Origin: Pseudorasbora parva
Taxonomy: Eukaryota; Chordata; Actinopteri; Cypriniformes; Gobionidae
DNA: 64,000 bases
Assembly (NCBI RefSeq): GCF_024679245.1
Contig: NC_090178.1
Span: forward strand, 32,273,645 to 32,337,644
Direction: 5' to 3'
Below, piece after piece: positions 18,780 to 31,520 of the stretch (positions are counted from its first letter, which is position 1; each line of letters starts with the position of its first letter). Below the pieces are notes generated by a model, which worked only from the letters and a program-made list of their open reading frames with translations, was not told where the DNA came from and made no database searches. Made by a program: the position numbers and the translations under genes.

Positions 18780-21358
18780 TTATATATTGATTATCGCAGT
18801 ATTGCTGTAACTTGATGATATCGGTATCGTGAGCCATGTATCGGGTATCGTATCGTGAGGTACCCTGTGATTCCCACCCTGAAATAGTATATATGACACC
18901 AGACCCCGCTGACGGACAAAAGACATTTTTCAAAATATCATCTTTTGTGTTCTACAAAAGAAAGAAAGTCATACTGGTTTGGATCCAACTATCCCTTTAA
19001 GCAGTCCTGTCATCAACAAAGTGCAAGACTACAGTAGAATGTTTACATGTAGATTGTGTTTTAGGATTCTGAAAGAACACTCGTTTCCATTCAAGTCCTG
19101 TTTTGTAGTGGCTGGGATGTTTGCGGCAGCAGATGGGCTGTCCCGCTGTGTGCCTGATTGAAACACAGAAGCTGGAGCCGACTCATAACAACATCACCAG
19201 CTCCTGTCAGCTCCAGCCAGGGAACAAATCAGCCTTCCCACGGCTCTGCTGCAGGGAACACGACTCTGCTCGGAGGAAAAAAAGCAGGGCCCAGCCAAGG
19301 GCACAAAGGGTCCTCGCGTTTTAGGACTGCCTGGCTGTCAGTGTTTACAAGCTCTGTGCTCGTGTACTCGCAGATGATAGTCGTGAAAGTCAAAGCTGGA
19401 GCTGCAGATGGCAGGGCCGTATGTGGAAATCCTCTGCGGAGTGCACTGCAGATATTGAAGTATTGATTATATAAGCTGGTCCAAATAGGCTGGTCACTAT
19501 TGATCAGACATGTGAGGATAAAAGCTCAACTTAATGAGGTCACGCTTGAATCACAGTTTTATATAGTAAAGCTACATGTGACTGTAGATACATCTAGGCC
19601 TTGATTTTTACCACAGTGATGGGTAGCATTTGTGACTGAACAAAGCAGGGTGTAGTGTCTTTGTCTCTTGTGCTGATGATATAGTGAGCTGGAGGCTCAG
19701 AGCAGAATGATATGAAGCCAACCCTCTGTCCTCTGGGTGACATTCAAAGGCTCCATAAATCCTGCTCTTTATGGGGCCAGTTTGCCATAAATCCCAAAAC
19801 CTAATTGGAGATGTAATGAATTACCATAATTAGTCATAGGCGGTTTTACATTAAACGGGCGGTGTGTGTGCCGCAGGGAGCAGTTCATCATGGGGGACGG
19901 AAATCTGTGTTCGCTGAAAGCAGAGATTTCACTGAAAGTTTCCCCAGTTGTCTAATCAGAGATCAGACATGTTGTGTTCTGCTATCTGATTTTAAGTTTT
20001 AAACCCAAAAGAGTGATTAACACATAATCTGATGTTTTTCTTCTCTAAAAGAGATTCCTAGATCACAATTCTGGTGGCAACAAAACTTTTTTTTTTTTGT
20101 GGTTGTAGAAACAATTTTAACTCTTAAATTTCACAAATAAATACAAAGAAACGGCAACACATTTTCTACTCCAGTGATCTTCGAAAAATCATTCGCAAAC
20201 ATCCTGCAGACAGGGGGCAATCTTGCCATCTTTGAGCAAAATTTATCCGGTGATGTAAGAGCTACCGTGCTGGCTGTCATCGAGGGCCGTTTTGCTAAAT
20301 ATTACCATTTGATTTTATAGGCTAATAAATGATTTGGTTAATGGATCTGCACTCCTTCTCTTGCTCTGCTTCGGACAGCTGCGTATCCTTTATTACAATT
20401 TGTTGGAAAAATATAGGTTTCATAAGTAAATGCCACAGAACAATTAATCTGGAGCGCATTAAATTCCAGTAATGATGCTAAAACGCTAATAATTAAAACG
20501 GCAACTGGACAAGAAGTTTGATGAGTCAAGTTGAAAATAGTGCCGAGAGTGCAAAGTGGAGAGCAGGTGCCCTTCTGGTTTAACTGCTCAATTCGGTAAT
20601 GATGCCGTTTATATGAGCTAACACTGTAAAAGAAAATGACCGTTCACAGATGGATTATGTCGTTATTTGTGTTGAACACATCTGCAGATTGTGCTCAGGA
20701 TTTAGGAGAAATGACACTGAATTTGTTTATTTATTTATAAAACGTATCCAAATAAATAGAGCGGTTTAGGCTACAATTTCGCTTTACATGAACAGATTTT
20801 TTTTTTTACCATTTATTCACAAATAAACATTGATCAGCAAACTTAAACAGAAGCTCATCCGAATCTGCTTGTTGCACGAGAACAAACCTTATTGATTATC
20901 CATCACATGATAATGCGTACTTTATGGCGTGCATATGACACGCTCTTGGGTAGGTTGGGGGTGGTGGTGGGGAAGTGTGGTGGGTGGGTAAAGTGTGTAT
21001 CATATAATAATGAATATATTCAGTATAGCATTCACGGTTCAATACGTGCTTGTGAATTGCGTTTTTTTAAGTTTCGCAATTAATATATTATTTTTTTCTC
21101 TTGGTTTTATATATTTCTCTCAGTTTATTTCGCCTCTTTCTGAGTGTGCCTGGGACTTTAATTTGACACGCTGATATGAGCAAATATCCAATCATGCACT
21201 AAAGTTAGGGGGTGTTTAGCAGTGTTTTAAAGCCTTGTTAAACATTTCATTCGCGTTTTACGTGCGCTGAGCGTGTGTGTGCCTGTCAAAACTCGTGATT
21301 ACTGGACTAAGTAGTCTTATTGCGCTAATACTGTCAAATACACACAAGGTTAACATAT
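18780..21358. other. intergenic sequence, partly GC-richer, no gene recognised
   Basis: No supported exon. ~19090-19460 and ~19600-19930 look unique and moderately GC-rich and could be conserved non-coding DNA. A guanine-rich stretch at 20948-20989 has five runs of three or more G and could form a G-quadruplex. The rest is AT-rich. Confidence 0.45.
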
Positions 21359-21947
21359 ATACACTAACCTAAAGGATTATTAGGAACACCTGTTCAATTT
21401 CTCATTAATGCAATTATCTAATCAACCAATCACATGGCAGTTGCTTCAGTGCCTCTAGGGGTGTGGTCCTGATCAAGACAATCTCCTGAACTCCAAACTG
21501 AATCTTAGAATGGGAAAGAAAGGTGATTCAAGCAATTCTGAGCGTGGCATGGTTGTTGGTCCCAGACGGGCCGGTCTGAGTATTTCACAATCTGCTCAGT
21601 TACTGGGATTTTCACGCACAACCATTTCTAGGGTTCACAAAGAACGGTGTGAAAAGGCAAAAAGCATCCAGTATGCGGCAGTCCTGTGGACGAAAATACC
21701 TTGTTAATGCCAGAGGTCAGAGGAGAATGGGCCGACTGATTCAAGCTGATAGAAGAGCAACTTTGACTGAAATAACCACTCGTTACAACCGAGGTATGCC
21801 GCAAAGCATTTGTGAAGCACAACACGCACAACCTTGAGGCAGATGGGCTACAACAGCTGAAGACCCCACCGGGTACCACTCATCTCCACTACAAATAGGA
21901 AAAGGAGGCTACAATTTGAACAAGCTCACCAAAATTGGACAGTTGAA
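21359..21947 (+). mobile_element. Tc1-type transposon (different family), 3'-truncated
   Basis: The left end ACACTAACCTAAAGGATTAT is followed by TAGGAACACC, a familiar fish Tc1 terminus. A transposase start at 21510 (MGKKGDSSNSERGMVVGPRR) includes SISQSAQLLGFSRTTISRVH, the recognition helix region. Further homology (GQRRMGRLIQADRRATLTEI) follows in another frame. The element stops where TTAA-element copy B begins, and no right end is seen. Confidence 0.85.
21510..21945 (+). pseudogene. Tc1-type transposase N-terminal pseudogene
   Basis: The N-terminal paired-like HTH is readable in frame to ~21707. A frameshift then moves homology to the frame of ~21649-21837 (second HTH region, GRLIQADRRATLTEITTRYN). 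The catalytic DDE core is absent because the element is truncated at ~21947. Confidence 0.8.
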
Positions 21948-23138
21948 GAAATGCTGTTTCATGCATACTGAGCTTTTTACACTGTCAAAGACTTGGATTC
22001 CCATCCTAAACATAGTCAAAGTTTCAAAAACTAATGTTGGACGTTTGATGGAGTATTTCTGTGTCAAAAATACTCCTGCCGGTTTCTCACAAGTTTCGGA
22101 GAGTTTTTTTCGAGTATGGGTCTACTTGACGTTAATAGAGCGGAAGGTCCTTGTATGGGCCGTACGGGCTCTTCTCCCGGTAGGGTGCGTGCGTGCGTGA
22201 CTAGAGCGAGAGAGGAAATGCACGCCCGTAAACAGTCTCTCAGGTGCAGATCCAGTCGTCCGTGAACACTTATGTCGCGCGCCGCGCTCCACTTTATTCC
22301 TATGGGTGATGTCAAGCGACTTCAACGCTTCAGCACAGCATTCCGGGAAGGCAGCGCTGCATTTGAACCGATTTGAACGCAGAAATGACGGGAAGCTTCA
22401 CAACATCGCTTCAGTCGCGTCGCAAAAGTGGATCTCCACAGTCACTGCTGTCACAGGACTTCACCAAATCATACCAAAGAAGTGTGTTTTTGATGGAGCG
22501 GTCCCAGCGATAAAGGTTCGGTCCTGCTTTGGAAGCAGCCGGTGAGTAAAACTGCTTCAAATGTCTGTGCTGTTGAGTAAACTATGAGTAAACATCAGTA
22601 AACGACACGATCGCGTGCTTCGTCATTCAAATGCGCTAACGGTTACTCCATTGCTGTTCTATATATAATGCAAAACCGTTTTGCTTGCTACCTCTAAGGT
22701 CTAGTCGCATACAATAGTCCAAAAAACGAATCATGTCCTCATAAACTGCGAGTAGAGACACACAAATGTTGACAGGCCAGTAAATACAGTACATACCACA
22801 GAGACGGACGTCCTGCTGTTGCTGTTTCTTTTGTTCAATTTATTTCTGCCTCAGATTTGATTCTGGATCATTATCTGTATTAGCTGAGATAGCCGTGGGT
22901 TTCTCCAAGCTTGAGGACGTCAACGCTTTGTTCGCGATCGTCATTCTTTAGCTCCGCCCACACGATACGCCTCCAGCCGCTCGTTTTTTTCCGGAAAGAC
23001 TCGGTACAGCCTATATTTCTTTTATAAATATAATAAAACTAAAGACTTTTCGGAGATATGAAGGATGCAATACTACTCTATAGGTACTCAAGATTGACAT
23101 GAGATTGACTGAAACTGAGTGTTTCACCCCCCCTTTAA
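21948..23138. mobile_element. TTAA-target DNA transposon copy B
   Basis: Homologous to copy A (16386-17810). The right end TGTTTCACCCCCCCTTTAA ends in TTAA (23135-23138). The left end lacks the TTAA and G-run and joins the truncated Tc1 directly at GAAATGCTG. No transposase frame. The 5' loss and the absence of Tc1 sequence on the right indicate a rearrangement after insertion. Confidence 0.7.
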
Positions 23139-23318
23139 TAAAACAACTAAAAACAGAGAAAAATCACTCAGTGCTCTTGAATAAAGTATATACAGTAGCT
23201 TTCAATCAATGTACATTGCATATTGAAGACTATGTTGTTTTAATTTTAGCCTACATTTATTAATTCAATTTTATACTTAAATGCTACTGTACATGTCTGA
23301 GCTGCCACTGTAAATCTT

Positions 23319-23349
<31 letters not shown>

Positions 23350-23768
23350 TTATTTTATATTATACAATACACCAGGAATTTGTAAAAGTTTTTTTTTTAA
23401 GTAAAGTTAAGTTTAAGTAAGTTTTTTTCCAAGTCTTTTAAGTAAAATAAAGAAGAGTATTACAGAGTATTACATATTAAGTAAGATTATAATGAAAATA
23501 TTTTCTTCTTAACCTCTCTCTGTCCTGTTGCCTAAGAACAGAATAGCAAAAAAAAAAAAAAAAATTAACCGAACCGAAAACTGAGGTATGTATTGAACCG
23601 TGGACTAACTGTATTTCTGCATCCTTAATGCCTAACATTAGAATGAACCTCATTGGTTATCGCGGAATCTCAGATGTGATGCGTAAAATTTGAATAAACC
23701 TCCTTGGTTCTTACGGAATCTCAGACGTGATGTGTAACCTGAGAATGAACCTCCTTGGTTCTCTAGGA

Positions 23769-24854
23769 CAGCCTTTCTCAAACTTTTTTCAATTAGGGCA
23801 CCTTTCAAAAGTGCATACAATTTCAAGGCACCCCAGTTTAAAATATATTTTAAAAACACTGCATAACCCAAATTTAAATGCAAATGTCCTGTTTATTAAG
23901 ACCGGACAGTAATGAATAGAGCATAATACTCCATTTCAAAGTAAAAACTGTCCGGTTCTTGTGGGGCTTTTCTTTTTAAAAAACGATCCATGCTGCTGTT
24001 GCTTGTTTCTTGCTCTTTGTGAAATCAAATGTATTTTCGCGGTTAAATTATAAAACAATGTAGCCAACTGCACAGTCACGCGACCCCGGTGAGGACGGCA
24101 TGACAGTTACTGATGTGAGACGGATTTTTATGGTTAATTTTATATATATATTTATCTTAAATTAATTTACAATTTTATTAATCCGCTCATATGTTTAACC
24201 CTTTCACACGTAAATGTAAAACTTTCTGGCTGACCCCCCAGCGTGAGCGATCGCGTTAGTTGAGGTGTATGCACGATGGGCGCCGCCATCACCGCTGCAG
24301 GCGCAGTTCAGAAAATCGGATCTGTTGGATTTACAAGACGTGAATTCATCCACTTCTCCCAAAATGCATAAAAGTAAGTGGCAGGTGAACTGGGAGAAGA
24401 ATAGAGTAAACTTTAAAGTTACTGACACAATGTGTATCTGATATGAATAAAACTAATTATAATGGAAAGGATTATTATTGCCTCTTCATTTTTCATCATT
24501 GTGTATTTTACAAACTCTAATTGTATTGTTTTTTTAGTACGTATATGTATGAAACCCAAAATAAACATTATGTGGCTGAAAACACTGAAAAGTTGTGATA
24601 TATGACAGCTCTGAGCGCGCCTGTCTCTGGCTCAGTGCAAGCCAACGCGAAAGCACATTTGAATTTACATTTGAATGAACGTGATGCACTGACCGTTCTA
24701 ATCACATGTGTGAATGTGTGATCGTACGTGCGAAAGGGATACAAAGAAGAAGAATGTATTTATATAAATTCAAATATATTTTATATATGAAATTTCAGAT
24801 TATTTTTTAATAGTGTGTGCCAGTGTGCCGCGGCACCCACTTTGAGAAAGGCTG
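23769..24854. mobile_element. non-autonomous hAT transposon (Charlie-like ends), 8-bp TSD
   Basis: The termini CAGCCTTTCTCAAA and TTTGAGAAAGGCTG are perfect inverted repeats of the hAT/Charlie type. CTCTAGGA is duplicated exactly at 23761-23768 and 24855-24862. Length 1086 bp with no transposase frame. It sits within the 51-bp minisatellite. Confidence 0.92.
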
Positions 24855-25085
24855 CTCTAGGAAACTCAAATGTGATTGTAAAATGAGAATAAACCTCATT
24901 GGTTCTCGCGGAAGTTCAAACATGATGCGTAACATAAGAATGAGCCTTATTGGTTCCTACTGAAGCTCACACGTGATGTGTAACCGAGAATGAACCTCAT
25001 TAGTTCTTCCTGAAGATCAAACATGATGCGTAACACAAGAATGAACCTCATTGGTTCTCACGAAATCTCAATTCTGATGCGTAAC

Positions 25086-25397
25086 TGTCACGTACAGATA
25101 AGGGAAAATAGTGAGAGGACTCAAGTGCAGGGAAAAGATAATTTATTAACAAAATAAAACATAAATACAAAACAAACACCCACGAGGGGAAACCGGGAGA
25201 CATAGACGGAACAAGGATCCGACACAGACTGACAAACACTTATAAACAGCTTATAAAGGGAAGAAATCAAGAGGGGACAGGTGGGAGAAATGAAACGCTA
25301 GTCAGATAACAAGGGGGAGGGATCAGACTATTACATGAGTACATGCTCAGAATAACAAAACCCACATGTGCACACAAGACAGGACAGGCATTTGACA
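25086..25397 (-). mobile_element. solo LTR, 312 bp, 5-bp TSD
   Basis: Read on the minus strand it begins TGTCAAATGCC and ends TACGTGACA (TG...CA), and is flanked by exact GTAAC duplications (25081-25085, 25398-25402). The minus strand also shows a TATA-like CCTTTATAAG and a downstream AATAAA near 25142, consistent with an LTR's U3-R-U5. No internal retrotransposon sequence remains, so it arose by LTR-LTR recombination. Confidence 0.85.
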
Positions 25398-25545
25398 GTA
25401 ACACATGAGAAGGAACCTCACTGACTCTTGCTGAAGCCAAAACATGCTGCGTAACACGACATTGCACCTCATTGGTTCTTGCAGATACTCAAAAGTGATG
25501 CGTATTAACACACGACAATGAACCTCATTGTTTCTCTCTTAAGGG

Positions 25546-27736
25546 ACTATGCTTGAGCTTCCGTTTATTCAATCTGTTCATCATATAAACTGATCGAATC
25601 TCTTCAAACATTTTTGGACTAAACCGCTCAATTCATATGGATTAGTTTACAGTGTGTTTATGAACTTTATGAAACATCAAAGTGTCAGTTGTATAGCTGC
25701 CAGTGGAGGGAAAGCTCTCAGAGTTCATTTAAAATATCTTAATTTATTTTATGTGTTCTGTTCTGAAGATGAGCAAACGTTTTACGGGTTTGGAATCAGT
25801 AATTCATAAAAGTATTTTCATTTTTTGGTGGGTCCTTTTTATTTTAAACGGTCCTTGCAGTAAAGCATTAAAGATTACTTTGACGATTTGAACTGCACTT
25901 TTAATACAATTACACGCGCTTCTCTTTCACAAGAACATTTACTCACAGTAATGTCTTGCCTAACCTGTATTTTCTTTTTTTCTGTGGAACACACAAAGAT
26001 ATGTTGTACGATATTTCAGCTGCAGTCTATTGGTTGCAATGTTAAATATTGTTTTGAGCCCCATTTTTCAATATGTCTTTCTTTGTGTTATACAGAATAA
26101 ATAAAGTGATACAAAAGTCATACTTTAAAATATCAATTTAAATATTTTCTGCCTTTTTTAAGTGTCCATGTGATTTATTACCATATAACTGAAGAGCATT
26201 GTTGTGTTTTAAGACCTCTTTGCTCATTTATCCAGAACTATTTACACCTTTATTACTTGCCCCCTTTTTTCTCTCTATTTCACTTTCCTTCATTCACACA
26301 TACACTTACAGAAAGGCACACCTCACTAACTCTCTTGGAAATAACAGGGGCTTATTTATGTGGTATCCCCAGGCGTTCCTCTGGGAAATATACTACTTTT
26401 CCTACTGGCCTCCTGTCAGCATCCCATTAAGGCCCTGTCTTCATTTTACGCCTCTAAATCTGATGCAGACACCACTGAAATGTAAGCAAATATTAATTGG
26501 GGTCAGTCGCAGCAGATGCAACTCATGCAGGCGTCTAATGTAAAGTACCTTTGTGGAGCCGTGGCATTACAGAGCAGGGTGCTGACGCCTCACATTTTCC
26601 ATGTATGCTGGCTATGGCTGCGATGATTCATAATGGTCGCTGCGCTTGGCCTTCATATTTTACCAGGCAAGTGTTTTATCAATTAAAGGAAATGCTGTGA
26701 TTGGTACCCTAGTGCCACAGAGAATTTAGCTTTAGACCCGTGTAACTGCCTCAGACTGACCCGATTGTTAAGTTGCACAGTCAAAAAGGGGCATTTGTGT
26801 TACTCACCTGATAGACTGTACCACCTAACCAGACGCAACCACCGAAGCAGCATACGATAAAAGTATATAAAAACCTTTTCCATCTAAATTTTGTATTTTT
26901 TCCGAGGGAGTTTGGCGTCAAGGCATTTGTTTCTAGGCAGACCAGTAAAGAACGCAACACACTTGTCTCGTGGACATCTTGTAGAATTCAACCAATCAGA
27001 TGACGACTTCAAAACTCCTGTGTTTCCAAGTGTACAGCCAACACTCAAAGTCTGAGTCTGAGACTAAGTAGATCCATATTTCTTTATTTTTTGGAGGGCT
27101 GTTAAAAGATATTTCTCTGTCTGAGATAAAAATCTCCAGGTCTTAGGGGTCATGTGCCAGCTGAGCAACTGCCATTGAAATAATTAGGAATGCTAACCGC
27201 TCTCTCTACGCAATTTAGACCTCCTCGGTTAGGACACAACATAAAGTGCTTCAGTTTTGAACCTGTTGCTGGTGAATGTTCAGTTATCATGTGGACTGTG
27301 CCTTTATTTAGCTCTCACAACTCACACCATTCCTTTAACATTTACAGTGACTTTGGAGGATTGAGAGTAAAATTTGACCTCCTCCATTTGCAGTATCAGG
27401 GTGATTTGAGGAACACGTTTTATGAGGTGTTGTCTCCAATCAGCTGCTTTGAGTTAAATCAGACACAAGACAGCAGAGGTAAGGGATGGGTAATTCATTA
27501 AAAGCACTGCGCCCTGCAGGCCCCAGGCCATTATTAATTGTTGTTTGTCATGCTGCTTGTTAATTTGGCTGTGGTGGTGACAGCGTACAGCCAAGTCTCT
27601 ATCAGAGGAACAGACATATACCCCAATGACTTTTCAAATCAAAGTTTTACATCTGAAATGCTGCTCTCAAACCATAACTATGGCTTAGGGTGAGTTTTTT
27701 TTTCTTTTTTTTTTACTGTAAACATGGTTCTCTGAT
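25546..27736. other. intergenic, mostly unique; candidate conserved non-coding blocks
   Basis: No exon supported. 26330-26740 and 27180-27560 are unique-looking, with homeobox-type TAATTG/TAATTA cores, a makeup typical of conserved regulatory DNA near Hox-linked genes. ~25968-26100 contains a MITE fragment with CTGTGGAACACA. The open frames at 26199-26543 and 27190-27501 have no recognisable domain. Confidence 0.4.
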
Positions 27737-27737
27737 A

Positions 27738-28612
27738 TACAGTGGGTACGGAAAGTATGCAGACCCTCTTAAATATTTCACTCTTTGTTGTATTTGAGCC
27801 ATTTTCTAAAAATCATTTAAGTTAACTTAAACTTTTCAAGGTCAACTTTTTTTCTCATTGATTTAGACACAGCACCCCATATTGACGGGAAAAAAACACA
27901 GAATTGTTGACATGTTTGCAGATTTATTAAAAAAGAAAAGCTGAAATATCACACGGTCCTAAGTATTCAGACCCTTTGCTCAGTATTTAGTTGAAGCACC
28001 CGTTTGATCAAATACAGCCATGAGTCTTTTTGGGAAAGATGCAACAATTTTTCACACCTGGATTTGGGGATCCTCTGCCAGACTCTCCTTACAGATCCTC
28101 TCCAGTTCTGTCAGGCTGGATGGTTAACGTTGGCGGAGAGCCGTTTTCAGGTCTCTCCAGAGATGCTCAATTGGGTTTAAGTCAGGGCTCTGGCTGGGCC
28201 ATTCAAGAACAGTCACAGAGTTGTTGTGAAGCCACTCCGTTATTTTAGCTGTGTTTAGGTTCATTTTCTTGTCTCTTGAGCACTCTGGAGAAGGTTTTCG
28301 TCCAGGATATTCCTGTGCTTGGCCGCTTTCATTTTTCCCTCGATTACAACTAGTTGTCCTGTCCCTGCAGCTGAAAAACACCCCCACAGCATGATGCTGC
28401 CACCACCATGCTTCACTGTTAGGACTGCATTGGACAGGTGATGAGCCTTGCCTGATTTTCTCCACACATACCGCTTAGACTTATGGGCAAAAAGTTGTAT
28501 CTTGGTCTCATCAGACAGAGAATCATATTTTTCACCATCTTGGCGTCCTTCTGTTTTTTTTAATTTATTTTTAGCAAACTCCAAGCTGGCTTTCATGTGT
28601 CTTGAAAACACT
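27738..28612 (-). mobile_element. Tc1-type transposon, 5'-truncated, minus strand
   Basis: The right terminus on the plus strand reads ACAGTGGGTACGGAAAGTAT and is followed by repeated blocks with TATTCAGACCCTTTGC (IR/DR layout). Minus-strand frames encode the transposase end with [20 protein letters not shown], holding the third catalytic residue region, and [20 protein letters not shown]. The N-terminal part is missing beyond ~28612. Confidence 0.9.
28124..28611 (-). pseudogene. Tc1-type transposase pseudogene
   Basis: Two overlapping minus frames (28261-28611, then 28124-28465) together give the middle and end of a Tc1 transposase. The core [12 protein letters not shown] is in the first and [15 protein letters not shown] in the second, so a frameshift lies near 28300-28400. 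The HTH region is absent. Confidence 0.85.
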
Positions 28613-28990
28613 ATTGTAGTTTTTTTCTTTTACTATTTGGGCAAATGGGAATGCAAACATATTACATTATATTACACATTTCAATTACAATAAAATAAAG
28701 TGTTACCAATTTTTTTTTTATTAGCTGCCAATGCAGTTATCTAAGTTAAGTTTTTAATGTTTCATTTTATTTCAATAACTGGAAACATTATAGTTAACAC
28801 AATAACAGCGTAGTAAAAATCCAGAAAACAAGACAATAAAAATAACTGATTAAGAATTTTTTTTTTTTGGCTGTATTTGAATAGATCTTGGCCTTTTCGT
28901 CTCTTTTTAGTGTAGTGGGTGCAGGGTGCAGGGTGGGTGTCATCATCCCATACCTGGTGTCATGTTTAAGACCCCCCAGTTTTTTTTCGA

Positions 28991-29150
<160 letters not shown>

Positions 29151-29567
29151 CGCAAATAGCACAGAGCGAATGCCTGTTGTGTGTGTGCATGTGTAAGAAT
29201 GAAGCCTTGCTTGGCCATCAGAGGTGATATATGTGCCAAATTTTCTCCCAGAATAAATCAGGGCCATCAGCATGACAAGCGTTTTTCCACCTGCTATAAA
29301 CATCTCTCCCACACGCTCGTCTGTCCCAGCGTTGCAGAATATTTACTGGGCTGCTCCCCTGTTTACTGCAATGGCACACCTGACTCTGATTGCCAGAAAA
29401 GTGTCCAGCTTGGCATGCTAACGCTTGTTAGTGCATGACTGATGGTCCTGTGTGTTTCTAGTGTGAGCTAGCCAATGAGAAGACAAACCAGCCATCTGAT
29501 ATACAGTCATCTGAGACCAGAGGCAGCTGCCAAACTCTGTTTGGACTGGTGGATGTTGCAGCATCCA

Positions 29568-29688
<121 letters not shown>

Positions 29689-30404
29689 TTAGCTATTAAG
29701 CTCAATGTTGTGCTTCACAGTACAGCTGGGATTTCGGTACAGGAAGCGAGCATCTAGGATAAGTTAGGATTGTGTATTTTGTTCAGATTGGAAATGCTCA
29801 GCTTAAAAGTGTCACTGAGGAATGACTGGTCATTCATGGTTGGGTTGTGTTCCTAGGAGGACCTGCCAAAGTGTCCCTGAAGTGATTTAGCACCTCAAGC
29901 CCAAGAGGGCGCTCACATCTGTCAGGGGTTGCTGGAGATGTGCTGGCATGTGACTTATGCCACAGAGAGGTCATGGACATGTTGCATTCTTTGATATAAC
30001 ACTGTGAATGCCTCTCAGATGTGTGACTGAGTCAGGAGAAGTCAAGCAGATCATTTCCCTGTGATGCTGAACATATAAAGGCAATTCAGAAGCAATGTTT
30101 TAAAGGTATGCACCTTTTTACACATAAAGAAAGGAATAGTGCTTTTAAATATATATATTTAAAATACTGTATGCACAAGATGAAGAAGACTCACATCAGT
30201 AGCCTAATAAAAGCATTTTATTGTACATGCAGATGGTCAGCTCATGGTGGCTGCCATTTTGAAATCACATGACCAGCGCAAGAAATAACCTTCTTGATAC
30301 TGGATATATTGTGAGTGGATCTCTCAGTTGGTGTAAGTGAGTGGAGGCAGGGATCATTTGCATATTCATGGTTCCTGAATGAGGCAAGGGTGTAGAGTAG
30401 AGTA

Positions 30405-31520
30405 ACATTCAAGCTATTTTAAGGCATGAAGAATTTTTTTCAAACAAAAAACTTTCAAATATGTAATTTTAGTGATATTGAGGAAGTCATGATTGTATTC
30501 ATGATCAGGAAGGCTATTGCAGAGTTTAGGAGCCAAATGTAAAAACAGTCTCCCTGCTTTAGTGGAATTAGATATCCTAAATACTACCTGTTTTGTGATC
30601 TTAAAGAGCATGATAGAAGATCGTTTAAAGACACAGGAACTAAACCAGTAGCAATACTCTGGAATCTACCGAACTTAATAGGTAACGAGTGTAGAGATGA
30701 TACGATTTGTGTTAGGATGCAGGACAACCTGCTAGTAATGCATTACAGTCATGAATGCATGAACTGGCTTTTCTGCATCAGAAACAGATAACATATGTTC
30801 CAAAGTTTAGCAATGTGCCTGATGTGGAAGGCTGTTTTTGTGAAATATGAAAGATCTTTGAAAAACAAGTTGCTGTCCTAAATAACACCCACGTCTTTAA
30901 CTGTAGCGGATTCAGTAACAGTACATCCTTCTAGATGCAAATTGTATTCTTAAGAGATTCTTTGTAGAAGTTTTTGATCCAAAAAGTAATACCTCAGTTT
31001 TATTGAAATTTAATAGAAGAAAATGATTGGTCATCCAATATTGTTTTATCTTTAACACACTCTGTCAACTTGAATGATGTAGGGATTTCATCTGGAAGTA
31101 ATGAAATTTAAAACTGAGTATCATCAGTGTTACAGTGGAAACTAATACCGTGTTTTCTAATATTACCCAAGCGAAGCATGTTTATGAAAATAGCAGAGGG
31201 CCTAATACAGACCCTTTGAGGAACTCCATAATTTACTGACGTTAACTTGGATAATTCCCTGTTTAAATAAGCAAAATGGTAACCATCAGATCTACAATCT
31301 AAACCATCTTAATGCCTGTCCCTGAATACCAGAGTCATTTTGTAATCGATCTAGCAGTATTTGATCTATAGTGTTTTGAATGCAGAACTAAGATGAAAAT
31401 AAAACTCTAATAAAACTAGCATTGAGATGCAGCCTTCAGAAGCTAGAAGTAAGTCATTTGAAATGTTAACAAATGCTGTTTCTTCTGTCCCTGAATCCTG
31501 ACTGAAATTGTTCATAAATA
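30405..31520 (-). pseudogene. decayed L2-type LINE reverse transcriptase, minus strand
   Basis: In minus-strand translation, with stops and frameshifts, the landmarks of an L2 reverse transcriptase appear in order: NDLLLASEGCISMLVLLE with HLSSAFKTL (~31490-31366; compare the LLDLSAAFDT block), GSVLGPLLFS (~31200), HFLLLNFNKTEVLLFGS (~31010), and near the 3' end LFLHLAPKLCNSLPD (~30520). The open frame at 31366-31776 (minus) is partly this. The sequence is ancient and dead. Confidence 0.75.

Larger units (their letters stand above)
23638..25545. repeat. 51-bp minisatellite array 1, interrupted by a hAT element and a solo LTR
   Basis: Diverged units built around CCTCATTGGTTCT, then GGAAGCTCAAACGTGATGCG, then TAACACGAGAATGAA lie in three blocks: 23638-23768, 24855-25085 and 25398-25545. 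The same unit forms array 2 at 43921-47290. Confidence 0.85.
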
